The notes: a model not told the origin generated them from the sequence alone. DNA of 64,000 nucleotides from Conus ventricosus (GCA_018398815.1 CM031601.1:14986675-15050674), one strand, 5' to 3'; positions 11,680 through 24,110 are shown, numbered from the stretch's first letter. A program made the numbers and translations.

Positions 11680-14650
11680 CTAGTCACCTCGGGGCGGGCT
11701 GTTGGCGAACCGAAAATTCTGTTGGGTTTTTTTCGGTTTGGGGGCGGGTGTTTGGCGGGCCTTGAGGGACGTTGCTTGGGTAGGGCTGGGGGTTGGCTGT
11801 GGGTAGGGCCTGATGAATAGAATGGTCTAAGAAGGGCGATTGCTGACGGGGGTTGTGGTCGGCAAAAGAAGCGGCCTGTTTGCGCTCTCCGACGGCATGG
11901 GTAATGACCGCAGAGGAATGTCGGCGAATAAAAGCGACTGCTCCCTGACCGGGGAATGCAGCGTAAGGCCGCCTTGAGCTCTGGCGAGAGTTGGGCCTGT
12001 TGATTTGCAAGGCATCTTCTACTTGCCAGAAGGCAGTTTTATAGTGTCACCGGCTGCGCTGTCCGCCGCAGCCCCAAGGTGCGAGCGCTATCTTGTTGAC
12101 AGAAAACGCATTAGGGGGTCATCCAACAGGTGGGGCCTGCCTCAGTGTCGGCCGGGTCTGAAGGACGCTGAGACAATGCTCCCCTCATTTGGCCAGAGTT
12201 CCTCAGCTTCGCTGTAGGAACATGTAGATGAGGGCATGCCCGCGGTGGTGTGCAGGAATGCCAGCCCTGGCGATCTGTCCCAACTCTATTCAGGGTTTGG
12301 ATAGAAGAGAGTGGATGTGGTGAGGGGGGGCGGTTGGAGTGACCTTGAGGTCAGCCGGGGAAATGGCATTATGCCTCGGTGCCGGATTTGCAGAAAAGAG
12401 AGAAATGACATGAGGGCTGACGCGTGTCCTTGAGGAATACTCCTATCGAGGCCGCGTTTGGGGGTGATAAGAAGTCATATCCCCGGTGGGGGAACAGCAT
12501 GAGTCCCCTGACGAGAGAGGTCGATACTGTCCAAAATAGGAGTGCATGGTCTGGGGGGCGGCTATCCTTGGCCGTGATCGCTGGGTAGGGGTGTTCCAGT
12601 GAAACGGGAAACGGAAAGGGCGCGATGATGTTGTTTAGAGGGAGGGGATTCCTACCAACAAGATCAGGGCGCAAGCTCTCCATAAAGGGAAAGGTCCCCA
12701 GGACTGGTGGGAGGAAATCCTCAAAACCCCTCACTCCAGTGTGGGTCAGTATGTTCGTGAAAGGGGAAGTCAGGTAACCTTCGGAAGGCATGGTCAGGGG
12801 TTGCGTGGGAGGCGTGAAAACTCGTTGGGAAGGGGGGAAATCGAATGGGACGGCTCCGGTGGTGGTTCCGTTATCGGCGGTGAAAACTAGGGGACTGCCG
12901 ATTGGACAGCGCCCGAGAGGAATGGTGGGTCCAGTTCGATCAGCTCTGGGAGGCCGGGATGCCACATGAGACCAAAGATTGGAGTCAGGGGAGAGTCTGA
13001 GCTAAGCCACTGATGTTCCTCTCGGGGGAATTGAACCACGGTCCCCGGGGGAGAAAGGAGTGCTTGTGGCGGCCCTGAGGGCAGAGTCCTCTCGGGGACC
13101 CGGGGTAACCTTGCGCACCCAGGGAGAGCACTGCCCGACGGCTATCTCCCGGGTGGGGATCCACGCCGGCCCCTGCGTGGCAGGGGGGTCGGTTTTGAGT
13201 GTTTACGATCGCGGAGCCTCCTGGCCGCGGTGGTAGTGGACGGGGATATGGCTGGACGACGGGTTAAGACTCAAGGGACGAAAAGGTTACCCCTGGCCCC
13301 GATGGTCGATCTCCACCGGAGGAATGGGACCACGGACGTTGCCAATAGGGAGCGCCCAACGAAGAAGTCAGGCTCCCCAACGTCCTGTACCCCTAGGGGA
13401 GATTAGACGATCGATCGGGGTGGTTCGACCGTCGGGGGTGAGGCCGCAGATCCGAGCTAGGTCGATGCCTGAGTTTATACCTGACCCGGGATTGTGGTCA
13501 GTGGGGGGGTTCACCAAAGACTGGCCACAGTTCCCTCCACTGGATGTGTTGCGCTCTGTTCCGGGTCGTGGCTGAACCCGGACACGGTTGGGGAGAGCGT
13601 GAGAGACTGGGTGACGTTAGTGGGGGAGGTGCTTGTGTCACGGTCTCAATAGATCGGGTGACGTGCGGTGATTGTTTGATTCGTCCGCGAGTCGCCACCG
13701 TGCGGTCGGGGTCTCGGCAAGGGTACCCTGGGAGGGACGATGATCGCGGTCGCGGCATTGTTAGGATAGGGTCGTCCTTACGGTCGAAGTCGAACCGGCC
13801 GACACCAGTCGGGGAACGGGTAGATTTAGAAGGGCAGGTCCTTTCATGGAGCCTTGCCCTTGGGTGTGGGCTTAGGGAAAGATGCAAATGAAAAACAGGC
13901 GGCAAGGACTGCGATTGTCCATCGACTGGGACATGATGTTGGAATTCGATCGCGGACGATCGTGTATCCGCCGGTCGGGTTAGAGGGGGCAGCGGAAGGA
14001 TGTCGCGGCGTCCCCTGCGCGGAACCTCCTCTACACGATACGTACGCTCACGATGTGCGTGAGCGGTTTGTCCGTGGGAATCGACACGCGGCCCCGACAG
14101 GGTTAAGAGCGACTGCCGAGAGTGGAGCGCCTGCGAGCCGTTAGGGTCCTTCACCATGTTGAGGCACTGGTGGTGGGGACAAACACGGTACGCACGATCG
14201 CAAAGGGGAGGGAAAAGAGGTGGATCGAGGGATATAAAGGTCGCTCAACCAACCTCGGGAGAGACACTGAAAGTGTAGTAAATGTAACGAGAATATCTCC
14301 CAGTGTTAGATCGAGGTATGTCGATCGTATTAGTGACGCGGTTTGGGCGGTTCGAAACCAAATGGCGGAACGGGACCGGCGAAGCGGAAGAAATGGAAAG
14401 CCGGTGGACGAACGTGCAAGTTAGGCGATTCGGTGAGTCCTGAAGGGAAGGAGAAGGGACAGATTCGGACAAGGGGCCGTAAAGGCAAAACTGGGAGAAA
14501 GGGTGAAACCGGCGATGGAGTTCCGACTTTCGAAGATCGAAATGAGCGGGAAGGCGAGGTCGCGTGTGCCGAGACAAAGGCACATAGGACGTGGATGGCG
14601 TGGTTAAACAATGAATAAAGCTCTCCATACCAAACAGCCCTCGGTGCAAG
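11680..14650 (-). pseudogene. DIRS 5' region, Gag-like (ORF1) remnants
   Basis: Lies upstream of RT on the element's coding strand, where DIRS elements carry a Gag-like ORF. The longest pieces are 13498-14157 (219 codons) and 12369-12965 (198 codons), the latter followed by an ALIYMFLQRS-like stretch and then by a Q/S/R/P-rich segment (11684-12010). No zinc knuckle was seen. Assignment rests on position and composition; sequence family membership is weak, and both strands are open here because the DNA is GC-rich. Confidence 0.5.
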
Positions 14651-14764
14651 ATGAATGGGTGAAGCGCGCAGCCTCAACAATATGCAAAGAAGCAAAACAC
14701 AAAGCTATCTTAACACAACGGCAAAGAGAAGGCGACGACAGAGCACAAGATTATCTTGCTTGGA

Positions 14765-14922
14765 CGGCAGACGAAGTGTTGAGGTTTCATGGAGACTGAC
14801 ACTGGCTTCTTCCGGTCGGCTGGAGTGGGTATGCGGCACCACGTGACGTCTTCATCACTGCATTAGCCACACAAAAATTCGCCTGGCAGAGCAGACTACC
14901 TGCCGTGACTACTATTTGTCTG
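14765..14922. repeat. DIRS inverted terminal repeat, 5' side of the element
   Basis: Pairs with 8222-8392. It reads GGAGACTGACACTGGCTTC, then GGCACCACGTGAC, ATCACTGCATTAGCCACACA and GGCAGAGCAGA. Similarity extends weakly inward beyond the CTCC/GGAG core. Confidence 0.9.
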
Positions 14923-14974
14923 ACATGGTACAGTATATGACGCCAAACGTCTGTTTTTTCATTCACGGATATGT

Positions 14975-15123
14975 CTTGAGAGAGAGAGAGAAAGAAGAGA
15001 AGATGAGACCGATGAGGATGGAGAGAGTGTCGAATGAGAGAAGAGAGGTGAGAGAGAGAATGAGAGAGGAGAGAGAGATGAGAGGAGTGCGAGAGGAAGG
15101 AGGAGTGAGAGAGAGAGAGAGAG
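14975..15123. repeat. GA-rich degenerate microsatellite
   Basis: Purine-rich tract of imperfect GAGA repeats with AT and GT interruptions, directly outside the DIRS 5' end. Mirrored at 25172-25288 as CT. Confidence 0.9.
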
Positions 15124-15377
15124 TACGAAATGTTTAATCATGTATAGGCTATTGCTCCTCCCATGAAGGTGATCCATATTTACAAACATTTCTCAGAACT
15201 AACAATTGTGAACAGTGAAATTACCAAAACTCACTTGGTAATAGTTTAAGAAGTAGTATGGAATTAGGTTTTATAAAAGATAGATGACTGATTTATGGTA
15301 CCGTTTTTTTCGTGCAGTACTCACCATAACCAACTAGCAAATTAAACTGACTTGGCACTTTGTAATATTTCAGCAGA

Positions 15378-15575
15378 TTACTGTGCTCTTAGGTCATACA
15401 TGCCTGGACAACATAAAACGAAATGTACCCCACTTTCCTTCTGTTTTAGACAAAGTGGACATATTAATTCACTTTCACTGTGTGCTCTATAGCGAGTACG
15501 ACGTACCGTGATTTCCGAAATGTCAAGTCTAAATCTTGTCTGTATGTATCTTAAATGCCTGTCTAGATTTATCAA
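15378..15575 (-). pseudogene. LINE C-terminal zinc-knuckle segment
   Basis: A 65-codon open stretch containing CPLC-x8-H-x3-C (from CPLCLKQKESGVHFVLC) followed by CP, typical of the C-terminal CCHC motif after the RT of APE-type LINEs, where it is thought to aid template RNA binding. It follows a region lost to frameshifts after the RT. Confidence 0.75.
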
Positions 15576-16199
15576 TAATGTGTTTTAACGTCAGGGACAG
15601 TGCATAAAGTTCTGTAAACGTTAAACCTATCACTATTATTAATATGGAAACTCCCGTCTTGACATCTGCACGAAATCAACCTTTCCTTAAAACGTATCAG
15701 AAACTCGTAATTCCCTCCACGTCTTGATTTAGCCACACAAATCCATACCCAAACATGTACAATTTACTGCGAATATTTGAGGCTCAGTTTTTTTCCCTCG
15801 CAAATACAAATCGAAAAGCATTCTGCAGGTCTTATATGGTAATCTACATTCATCCATTCTCGTCAGTTTTAACCAAAACCCGATGCACTTTATAGCTGAG
15901 TTTATGTAAATAAGCTATCTATTTAATTCTCCATACACCAGCGTTTGATGGCAAATAGATGCAGTTTTTCGCAATGGTGTGCTGCATTGTCAAGTCCCCA
16001 TATTTCTGCCCCATACTGAGCAATAGATTGAACCTGTGAGTCAAATAAATTTTAAAAAAAAGCAAGAGTGAGAGTTGCAATTGCAATTCAACTTAAATAA
16101 CTTTTGCAAAGTGCATAAGAAAGCATTTTGCTTTGCTTTCAAGGTCACGGCATGCAACAATAAAACCTAGCTTTGATGAACATAAATTCCTAAACATTT

Positions 16200-17051
16200 G
16201 TATGCGTTCACAACAGATATCTCAATCCCATTAAATGGCCATCTTTCTCTGGCAGCTGACAAAATCCTTTTCTAAACACAACTATATTACTTTTATCCCA
16301 ATTAACCTTCAGCTGCAAAGCAGCGGCTGTACGCTGAATATTGTTTATCTGCGTTTGTAAGCCTATGACAGTTTCAGAAAGTAAAGTCACATCATCAGCC
16401 AGAAGCAGTATAAGTAATTCAAAATAATCAGACATAAACACTGCCACGTGTTCCCCTCCCCTTATCATCTCTACTGCAAGCTCATTAATAAATAAAGAAA
16501 ACAAGACAGGGCTGCAAGCGTCTCCTTGTTTCACTCCACGAATACAAGTAACAATCTGTTACACCACTCCCACGTCTGATTCTGGCTTTGACACTGTCAT
16601 ACATGCTGCGAATATACCTAAATATTTGCCTTCGATGTCGTTCTTTAATATGAGAGGCCACAGTAAGTTTCTTTCTACGGAATCAAAAGCCTTTTCAAGT
16701 CAATAAAGGCTGCATACATTTTTCGATTAAAGCAAAATTGTTTTTGTATTAGTGCCAATAAAGTAAACATGTGATCAACAGTGGAGTAGCCTTTTTAATC
16801 CAGGTTGACATTCGCCTGTCAAATTATGTTCTTCCATCCAGGTCCTGCAGTCTACTATTCAATAATTGTGCTGTAAATCTTACTACTTTTATCACATAAT
16901 AAAATGCCTCTACAATTATTTGGGTTATGAGCGTCACCCTTTTGATCACATGATGAATAATGGAGTTTGTCCAGTTGCTTGGGAACACACCTTTATCATA
17001 TAAATTATTGAAAAGGTTTAAAACAAAAATCAATACCACGATCCCCACCAT
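16200..17051 (-). pseudogene. LINE reverse transcriptase fragments (contig 1 copy)
   Basis: Pieces: VFPSNWTNSIIHHVIK (about 16995-16950), a palm region near 16680-16740 in another frame, and the 16208-16534 frame with KQGDACSPVLFSLFINELA and LLLADDVTLLSE. LADD is the catalytic Asp pair. The order matches RT blocks 0-5 of APE-type LINEs. Stops and frameshifts between blocks mean no active enzyme. Confidence 0.88.
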
Positions 17052-17729
17052 ACTTTAACAACTCACCAGTGATTTCATCTGGTCCAGCAGCCTTCCTATT
17101 TTTTTAAACTTTGTTACAGCAAACACAACTTCTCTTGATATTGGACGGTTCATTGAGCTTACTTTCTCTTCGTGGACATCGCTGATATTTTCAGCCAGAT
17201 TTGTCTTATCTATTGTTATCTCTAATCAAGTAGATCTTTAAAAGCTTAAACCAATCATCGACTGTTAGACTATTTTTAACAGTTTTTCGCTTAAAGGAAA
17301 TCTTATGCACATTTTCCCAACATTCTCTTTGACTGCTACTTACGGTACTAGGTATTTAACAACAAATCATTATACTGTTCTTCTTTTCTCTTTGTCAAAA
17401 TGTTTGCATTCTCTTCTTGCATGCAATAGGCATCTGTCTTCTTTTCTTCTGGTTTTCCTGAAAATAGATAGCAGTCCTTTTGCTTTAATTTTACCTAATT
17501 TACATTCCATATTATACCAATCACTGTATTTACAGCACCTTGTTAAATTAATTCTCTTTTTTCATATAATGAGCTTGCTTTTAATCCATTCATTAAACAC
17601 TTCCAGAGCACCATTGGAATCATGATCAAGCACGGATATTATTTCATCAGAAGTCATTTCCTGAATGAATTAGTTCCAAGTCCTTGTTCCACACAAATTT
17701 ATCAATGAACTGGTCCCCTTCTGCGGGGT

Positions 17730-18580
17730 ATGTGTTCAGTCTATTTTTCCTTTCTTTAACTCTAAACGTAATTCAATGGGCAAATGGTCTGATTCTGTTC
17801 TCTTTGACACCAACAATTCACATGACAATACAACATCAAAAAACAGTTCCTTAGACAGAGAAAGTAATCATTGACGCTACATCTTGTTTCTGACATATAC
17901 GTAAAATTACCATTGGTATCCCCGTTACATATACCGTTCAGGATACACAATCCAAGAGTTGTGCACATGTTTAACAACTATTTCCCATAGTTATTGAGAA
18001 TGATGTGTGCATACCTTCTCATGTTGTTAGCTGAAAACGAACGAATGTAAACAAAGTTATCAAGCGCGCCGTTATCATCGAACATATCTGGAGAGATTTG
18101 AGAAGTCCTGCTATTTCAAATCGCCTGACAAAATCACATGCACGTCCTCAAACCCGATTAGACAATCAAGAAGACATCTATCAAGCTCCCTAATACCGTT
18201 TCAACGTCAAAGTAGCCATAATATTTTGAACGCTTGGTGAATATAAGCACAAGCATATAATACAAAACCCAAATTTCCCAAAAAACACTCTTATCAATTA
18301 AAAACAACAGGGCTTAGAACAGTCTGTTCTAATTTCAGAAGGGAAAGGTATGTGCTCAGTTTTAATGAGGAGTACCCCTCCTCCTGACCGTCTTCCGTGT
18401 ATATAAACTTAATAGTAGATTTATAAACACGAAGAACCGGGAAATTGGAAGTTTTAGAGGTCATCTACAACAGTCTCAACAGCAGATGAAATCGAATTTC
18501 AGAAAAAGGGGGAAATCAATTCATTATCAGAAAGTTTTGACAAAAGGACCATTTACATTCCAATGCAAACAAGACAAGGG
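17730..18580 (-). pseudogene. LINE apurinic-like endonuclease remnant (contig 1 copy)
   Basis: Only fragments are in frame. 17762-17977 carries the CSVNDYF neighbourhood and, in another frame, RTESDH. Further 5' the reverse complement matches the better-preserved copy at 21740-22560. Endonuclease nicks the target DNA to prime reverse transcription in this class. Confidence 0.75.
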
Positions 18581-18981
18581 CTCGCCACGCTCTCTAAACA
18601 TCTTTTACTATGACCAACAAATAGCCCGTTCTCATTCACGCTGTTATCTTTCCTTTCACACCCCAATGTATCCCTCTCCACTCGTTCACCCTTAGACAAT
18701 TATCTCCCCTGCCCCCCCACTCCGTGTTGCAAATGTCCCCCTGAGACGGTCCCTGGTTACAAACTTTCAACAACATGTCATTGTCGTTGTCATTGTCAGT
18801 CAGTGGTCACGTAAAAAAAAAGTTCGGCGAAAGTCTCCAGCAATATCATTACACAAAAACCATCACTGTAGATCATAATAATTTCGCTTCCCCCATATCA
18901 TTACAACAAACAACATTTATCGCCAGTAGAAACATTATTGCCATCACTAGCTCTGTATACCGAGACAGACCGACAATCCGA

Positions 18982-18984
18982 GAG

Positions 18985-19062
<78 letters not shown>

Positions 19063-19836
19063 CGAGAGCGAGAGAGAGAGAGAGAAGAGAGAAAGTGATA
19101 GGTACGAAAAAAAAAGTTTGTATTCATTTTTGGTCCTCACCTTCACACAACACGGTCGTAAAGGAATTTGAAAAGCATCATCAAATCATGAATCCCGATT
19201 GAATGAAAATATAACTAAATATCAAAGATAAAACCTTAATTCAATCAAATAAAAGGAAATTGAGAGTGAGACCTTTAGAGCACCATGTTAGCTTTTCCCT
19301 CAGTTAATTTGTTTGTTTGCTTGATTGTCTGTCCCTTCTTTTTTTAATCCATTAATGTCCGTTTCACTTGATTTGCATCAAATTACAATAAGTGTGTGAT
19401 TTCTTCGTCAGACATGAACGACAGCATCGTTTCCTAGTTTTGTAGTTTTCAGAATCACAATGACAATTAAACTTTCCTCAAAGGCTATGAAATGTTACAG
19501 AACACCTAACAGCCAAGGGAGGGAAATATAAGACATAGATAAATATCTCGAGTGTGGACATGAATTAACAAAATACAGCAAACACATGAAGATCTAAGAT
19601 CATGAGGTTAATCTATGGGTTATCAAAGAAACTGTCTTATAGCCTGTTGTTATTTTTTGTCTGTTGCAGGATTCAGAATGTTCTCCAAGTGGGCACGGGA
19701 AGCCTAAAACCTGACATTACTGGACCAATTTGTGCACATTGGTCCAAACACCTTTACTCTTTTATTTCATGTGGTTTTTTTCTGCATTTAGTTTCACAGC
19801 ACTTATCTTGACAAGAGGAGAGAGAGAGAGAGAGAG

Positions 19837-19870
<34 letters not shown>

Positions 19871-20320
19871 GAGAGAGAGGAGAGGGTAATTTTCTTTGGC
19901 ATAACATTTGATACCGAGGCGGAGGGCATTGGAAATAACAGAAATGAATTTCAAACTGAAGACAGCAAGATAATTAGAACGAAGAAACAAAGGAAACGAC
20001 AGTTTTTTGTTTTTGTTTTTTTTGTTGGTGTTTTTGTTTTGTTTTGTTTTTTTGTAAACGGACTATGTTATCCATTCGCGCTTACGTGTCTATAATAGAG
20101 AGAGGACCCCTGGTAAAGCCTCCGCTGTGAAACCAGATATAAACGCCTTGAATCATCAGAAAGTTCATACATGACAATGACGGGGCGGTGGGTGGGGGGT
20201 GGGTGTTGCTTACAAGTTCTGTCGCAACAGAAAGAACGTGACTATCTGTTTGTCATGGAAATCGTTGTCCAATTGAAAGTTTGGTCCAATACCATTTATA
20301 AAGTATAAATGTCTGTCTGT
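18982..20320. repeat. Dispersed block R1, copy 2
   Basis: Aligns in direct orientation with 4259-5700: a GA tract (18982-19093), an AT-rich middle, TTGCAGGATTCAGAATGTTC (from 19665), a second GA tract (19814-19886), then GGAAATAACAGAAATGAATT and GAAGACAGCAAGATAATTAG. It lies in the part of contig 1 that has no counterpart in contig 2. Confidence 0.7.
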
Positions 20321-20559
20321 TTGATTCTTGTGTGACACACGAGTGCAGAATATCCAGCTTTGACACAGGGGTGTACAATGCATAGACTGTGTGCATATCC
20401 ATAAAATTAATGCACTAAACTGTATTATAGGAGAACTGGATACCTCCTCCTTCCCCTCGGCTGAAACAGTGCTGACTATTTGTTGTCATTGCCAGTGTAA
20501 TTATTGTAACCTTCAGTATCATTGTCAATGATTGAAGCGGTTATTGCAAACCACTGTGC
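20321..20559. other. Short unrecognised stretch before the first gap
   Basis: No gene, motif or repeat recognised. Confidence 0.5.
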
Positions 20560-20634
20560 AGAGAGAGAGAGAGAGGAGAGAGAAGAGAGAGAGAGAGAGA
20601 GAGTGAGAAAGAGAGAGAGAGAGAGAGGAGAGAA
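20560..20634. repeat. (GA)n tract running into the assembly gap
   Basis: The contig ends inside a GA microsatellite, a common reason for an assembly break. Confidence 0.9.
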
Positions 20635-21634
20635 NNNNNNNNNNNNNNNNNNNNNNNNNNNNNNNNNNNNNNNNNNNNNNNNNNNNNNNNNNNNNNNNNN
20701 NNNNNNNNNNNNNNNNNNNNNNNNNNNNNNNNNNNNNNNNNNNNNNNNNNNNNNNNNNNNNNNNNNNNNNNNNNNNNNNNNNNNNNNNNNNNNNNNNNNN
20801 NNNNNNNNNNNNNNNNNNNNNNNNNNNNNNNNNNNNNNNNNNNNNNNNNNNNNNNNNNNNNNNNNNNNNNNNNNNNNNNNNNNNNNNNNNNNNNNNNNNN
20901 NNNNNNNNNNNNNNNNNNNNNNNNNNNNNNNNNNNNNNNNNNNNNNNNNNNNNNNNNNNNNNNNNNNNNNNNNNNNNNNNNNNNNNNNNNNNNNNNNNNN
21001 NNNNNNNNNNNNNNNNNNNNNNNNNNNNNNNNNNNNNNNNNNNNNNNNNNNNNNNNNNNNNNNNNNNNNNNNNNNNNNNNNNNNNNNNNNNNNNNNNNNN
21101 NNNNNNNNNNNNNNNNNNNNNNNNNNNNNNNNNNNNNNNNNNNNNNNNNNNNNNNNNNNNNNNNNNNNNNNNNNNNNNNNNNNNNNNNNNNNNNNNNNNN
21201 NNNNNNNNNNNNNNNNNNNNNNNNNNNNNNNNNNNNNNNNNNNNNNNNNNNNNNNNNNNNNNNNNNNNNNNNNNNNNNNNNNNNNNNNNNNNNNNNNNNN
21301 NNNNNNNNNNNNNNNNNNNNNNNNNNNNNNNNNNNNNNNNNNNNNNNNNNNNNNNNNNNNNNNNNNNNNNNNNNNNNNNNNNNNNNNNNNNNNNNNNNNN
21401 NNNNNNNNNNNNNNNNNNNNNNNNNNNNNNNNNNNNNNNNNNNNNNNNNNNNNNNNNNNNNNNNNNNNNNNNNNNNNNNNNNNNNNNNNNNNNNNNNNNN
21501 NNNNNNNNNNNNNNNNNNNNNNNNNNNNNNNNNNNNNNNNNNNNNNNNNNNNNNNNNNNNNNNNNNNNNNNNNNNNNNNNNNNNNNNNNNNNNNNNNNNN
21601 NNNNNNNNNNNNNNNNNNNNNNNNNNNNNNNNNN
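20635..21634. other. Assembly gap, exactly 1000 N
   Basis: A placeholder-sized run of N between contigs 1 and 2, so the true distance and even the adjacency are unknown. Open frames running through it are meaningless. Confidence 1.
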
Positions 21635-21739
21635 GGAAGGGATACTTGGGTGTGAAAGGAAAGATAACAGCGCGAATGAAAGGGCTATTTGTTGGTCATA
21701 GTGAAGATGATAGAAAGCGTGGCGATCCCTTGTCTTGTT

Positions 21740-22663
21740 TGCATTGGAATGTAAATGGTCTTTTGTCAAAATTACTGATAATGAATTGATTCCCTTTTTG
21801 CTGAAATTCGATTTCATCTGTCTCGTTGAGACTGTTGTAGATGACCTCTAAACTTCCAATTTCCAGGTTCTTCTGTGTTTTATAAATCTACTATTAAGTT
21901 TATAAAATACGGAAGACGGTCAGGAGGAGGAGTACTCCTCATTAAAACTGAGCACATACCTTCCGTTCATGAAATTAGAACAGACTGTTCTAACGCCCTG
22001 TTGTTTTTAATTGATAAGAGTGTTTTTGGTATTGGTTATGTATTATATGCTTGTGCTTATATTCCACCAGAGGGTTCGAAATATCATGGCTACTTTGACG
22101 TTGAAAACGGTATTAGGGAGCTTGATAGATGTCTTCTTGATTGTCTAATCGGGTTTGAGGACGTGCATGTGATTTTGTCAAGCGATTTGAATAGCAGGAC
22201 TTCGCAAATCTCTCCAGATATGTTCGATGATAACGGCGCGCTTGATAACTTTGTTTACATTCGTTCTTTTTCAGCTAACAACATGAGAAGGTATGCACAC
22301 ATCATTCTCAATAACTATGGAAATAGTTGTTAAACATGTGAAACAACTCTTGGATTGTGTATCCTGAACGGTATATGTAACGGGGATACCAATGGTAATT
22401 TTACGTATATGTCAGAAACAAGATGTAGCGTCAATGATTACTTTCTCTTGTCTAAGGAACTGTTTTTTGATGTTGTATTGTCATGTGAATTGTTGGTGTC
22501 AAAGAGAACAGAATCAGACCATTTGCCCATTGAATTACGTTTTAGAGTTAAAGAAAGGAAAAATAGACTGAACACATACCCCGCAGAAGGGGACCAGTTC
22601 ATTGATAAAATTTTTGTGGAACAAGGACTTGGAACTAATTCACATTCAGGAAATGACTTCTGA
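21740..22663 (+). pseudogene. LINE apurinic-like endonuclease (contig 2 copy)
   Basis: Starts with LHWNVNGLLSKL (about 21740), then FDFICLVETVVDD in a shifted frame, then a long open piece (21875-22333) with GGGVLLIK, AYIPPEGS and SSDLNSRTS, the last equivalent to the GDxN metal-binding region. The next piece (22355-22663) has CSVNDYFLLSKEL and SDHLPIELRF, the SDHxPI catalytic motif. The domain is complete in motif order but broken by a stop after MN near 21785 and a frameshift near 22335. Confidence 0.85.
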
Positions 22664-23262
22664 TGAAATAATATCCGTGCTTGATCATGATTCCAATGGT
22701 GCTCTGGAAGTGTTTAAATGAATGGATTAAAAGCAAGCTCATTATATGAAAAAAGAGAATTAATTTAACAAGGTGCTGTAAATACAGTGATTGGTATAAT
22801 ATGGAATGTAAATTAGGTAAAATTAAGCAAAAGGACTGCTATCTATTTTCAGGAAAACCAGAAGAAAAGAAGACAGTGATGCCTATTGCATGCAAGAAGA
22901 GAATACAAACATTTGATAAAGAGAAAAGAAGAACAATATGAAAGATTTGTTGTTAAATACCCTAGTCCCGTAAGTAAGCAGTCAAAGAGAATGTTGGGAA
23001 AATGTGCATAAGATTTCCTTTAAGCGAAAAACTGTTAAAAATAGTCTAACAGTCGATGATTGGTTTAAGCATTTAAAGATCTACTTGAGTTAGAGATAAC
23101 AATAGATAAGACAATCTGGCTGAAAATATCAGCGATGTCCACGAAGAGAAAGTAAGCTCAATGAACCGTCCAATATCAAGAGAAGTTGTGTTTGCTGTAA
23201 CAAAGTTTTTAAAAAAATAGGAAGGCTGCTGGACCAGATAAATCATGGTGAGTTGTTAAAGT

Positions 23263-24110
23263 ATGGTGGGGATCGTGGTATTGATTTTTGTTTTAAACCT
23301 TTTAAATAATTTATATGATAAAGGTGTGTTCCCAAGCAACTGGACAAACTCCATTATTCATCATGTGATCAAGAAGGGTGACGCTCATAACCCAAATAAT
23401 TGTAGAGGCATTTTATTATGTGATAAAAGTAGTAAGATTTACAGCACAATTATTGATACATTGATAAGAGAAAAGAAGAACTTTATGATTTGTTGTTAAA
23501 TACCCTAGACTGATAGAAGAAATAATTTGACAGGCGAATATCAACCTGGATTAAAAAGGCTACTCCACTGTTGATCACATGTTTACTTTATTGGCACTAA
23601 TACAAAAACAATTTTGCTTTAATCGAAAAATGTATGCAGCCTTTATTGACTTTGAAAAGGCTTTTGATTCCGTAGAAAGAAACTCACTGTGGCCTCTCAT
23701 ATTAAAGAACGACATCGAAGGCAAAATATTTAGGTATATTCGCAGCATGTATGACAGTGTCAAAGCCAGAATCAGATGTGGGAGTGGTGTAACAGATTGT
23801 TACTTGTATTCGTGGAGTGAAACAAGGAGACGCTTGCAGCCCTGTCTTGTTTTCTTTATTTATTAATGAGCTTGCAGTAGAGATGATAAGGGGGGGAACA
23901 CGTGGCAGTGTTTATGTCTGATTATTTTGAATTACTTATACTGCTTCTGGCTGATGATGTGACTTTACTTTCTGAAACTGTCATAGGCTTACAAACGCAG
24001 ATAAACAATATTCAGCGTACAGCCGCTGCTTTGCAGCTGAAGGTTAATTGGGATAAAAGTAATATAGTTGTGTTTAGAAAAGGATTTTGTTAGCTGCCAG
24101 AGAAAGATGG
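23263..24110 (+). pseudogene. LINE reverse transcriptase (contig 2 copy)
   Basis: 23263-23499 carries FPSNWTNSIIHHVIKKGD and NPNNCRGILLCDKSSKI. 23579-23866 carries MYAAFIDFEKAFDSVERN, the first catalytic Asp region. 23902-24093 carries LLADDVTLLSETVIGLQ and KVNWDKSNIVVFRK. These are RT blocks 1-6 in order. A stop and frame changes between blocks show decay. Block wording equals the contig 1 copy almost exactly, as expected for alleles or a very recent duplicate. Confidence 0.9.

Larger units (their letters stand above)
8171..14944 (-). mobile_element. DIRS-like tyrosine-recombinase retrotransposon, degenerate (contig 1 copy)
   Basis: A GC-rich 6.8-kb element whose coding direction is minus: a Gag-like region (14650-11700), reverse transcriptase (11430-10560), RNase H (10520-10140) and tyrosine recombinase (9560-8642). 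Inverted terminal repeats lie near each end, and an internal complementary region (8451-8525) pairs with both extreme ends. This is the classic DIRS layout, distinct from LTR elements and LINEs. DIRS elements are thought to integrate a circular DNA through their own recombinase without making target duplications. Frameshifts and stops in every domain make this copy non-autonomous. It lies between an R2 copy and a GA-rich tract. A mirrored copy sits at 25319-31650. Confidence 0.9.
15340..18680 (-). mobile_element. APE-type LINE (non-LTR retrotransposon), degenerate (contig 1 copy)
   Basis: The coding direction is minus. From 5' to 3': endonuclease start with HWNVNGP/NVNGL near 18570, endonuclease C-terminal part with LCILNGICNGDTNGNFTYMS (17905-17950), reverse transcriptase (17050-16200), and a C-terminal zinc-knuckle-like motif (15575-15380). 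The clade is not certain: it is an apurinic-endonuclease LINE, jockey/CR1/RTE-like. Multiple stops and frameshifts break it. It sits between GA-rich tracts, and the reverse-oriented copy at 21635-25000 shows the same parts in better order. Confidence 0.88.

Noticed and set aside
11452..11765. Plus-strand frames within the DIRS element (for example 9655-9858, 13544-13891, 14343-14618)
   Set aside because: Shadows of GC-rich coding on the other strand; recognisable RT, RNase H and recombinase wording is only on minus.
13000..13060. tRNA-like words on minus (GGTTCAATTCCC and TGGCTTAGCTCAG)
   Set aside because: The B-box-like word comes before the A-box-like word on that strand, so no tRNA can fold. 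It lies within the DIRS element.
20522..21817. Frames of 377-430 codons crossing the first N gap (similar ones at 37925-39346 and 51373-52584)
   Set aside because: They exist only because N codons contain no stops; the real sequence at each end is microsatellite or unrelated DNA.
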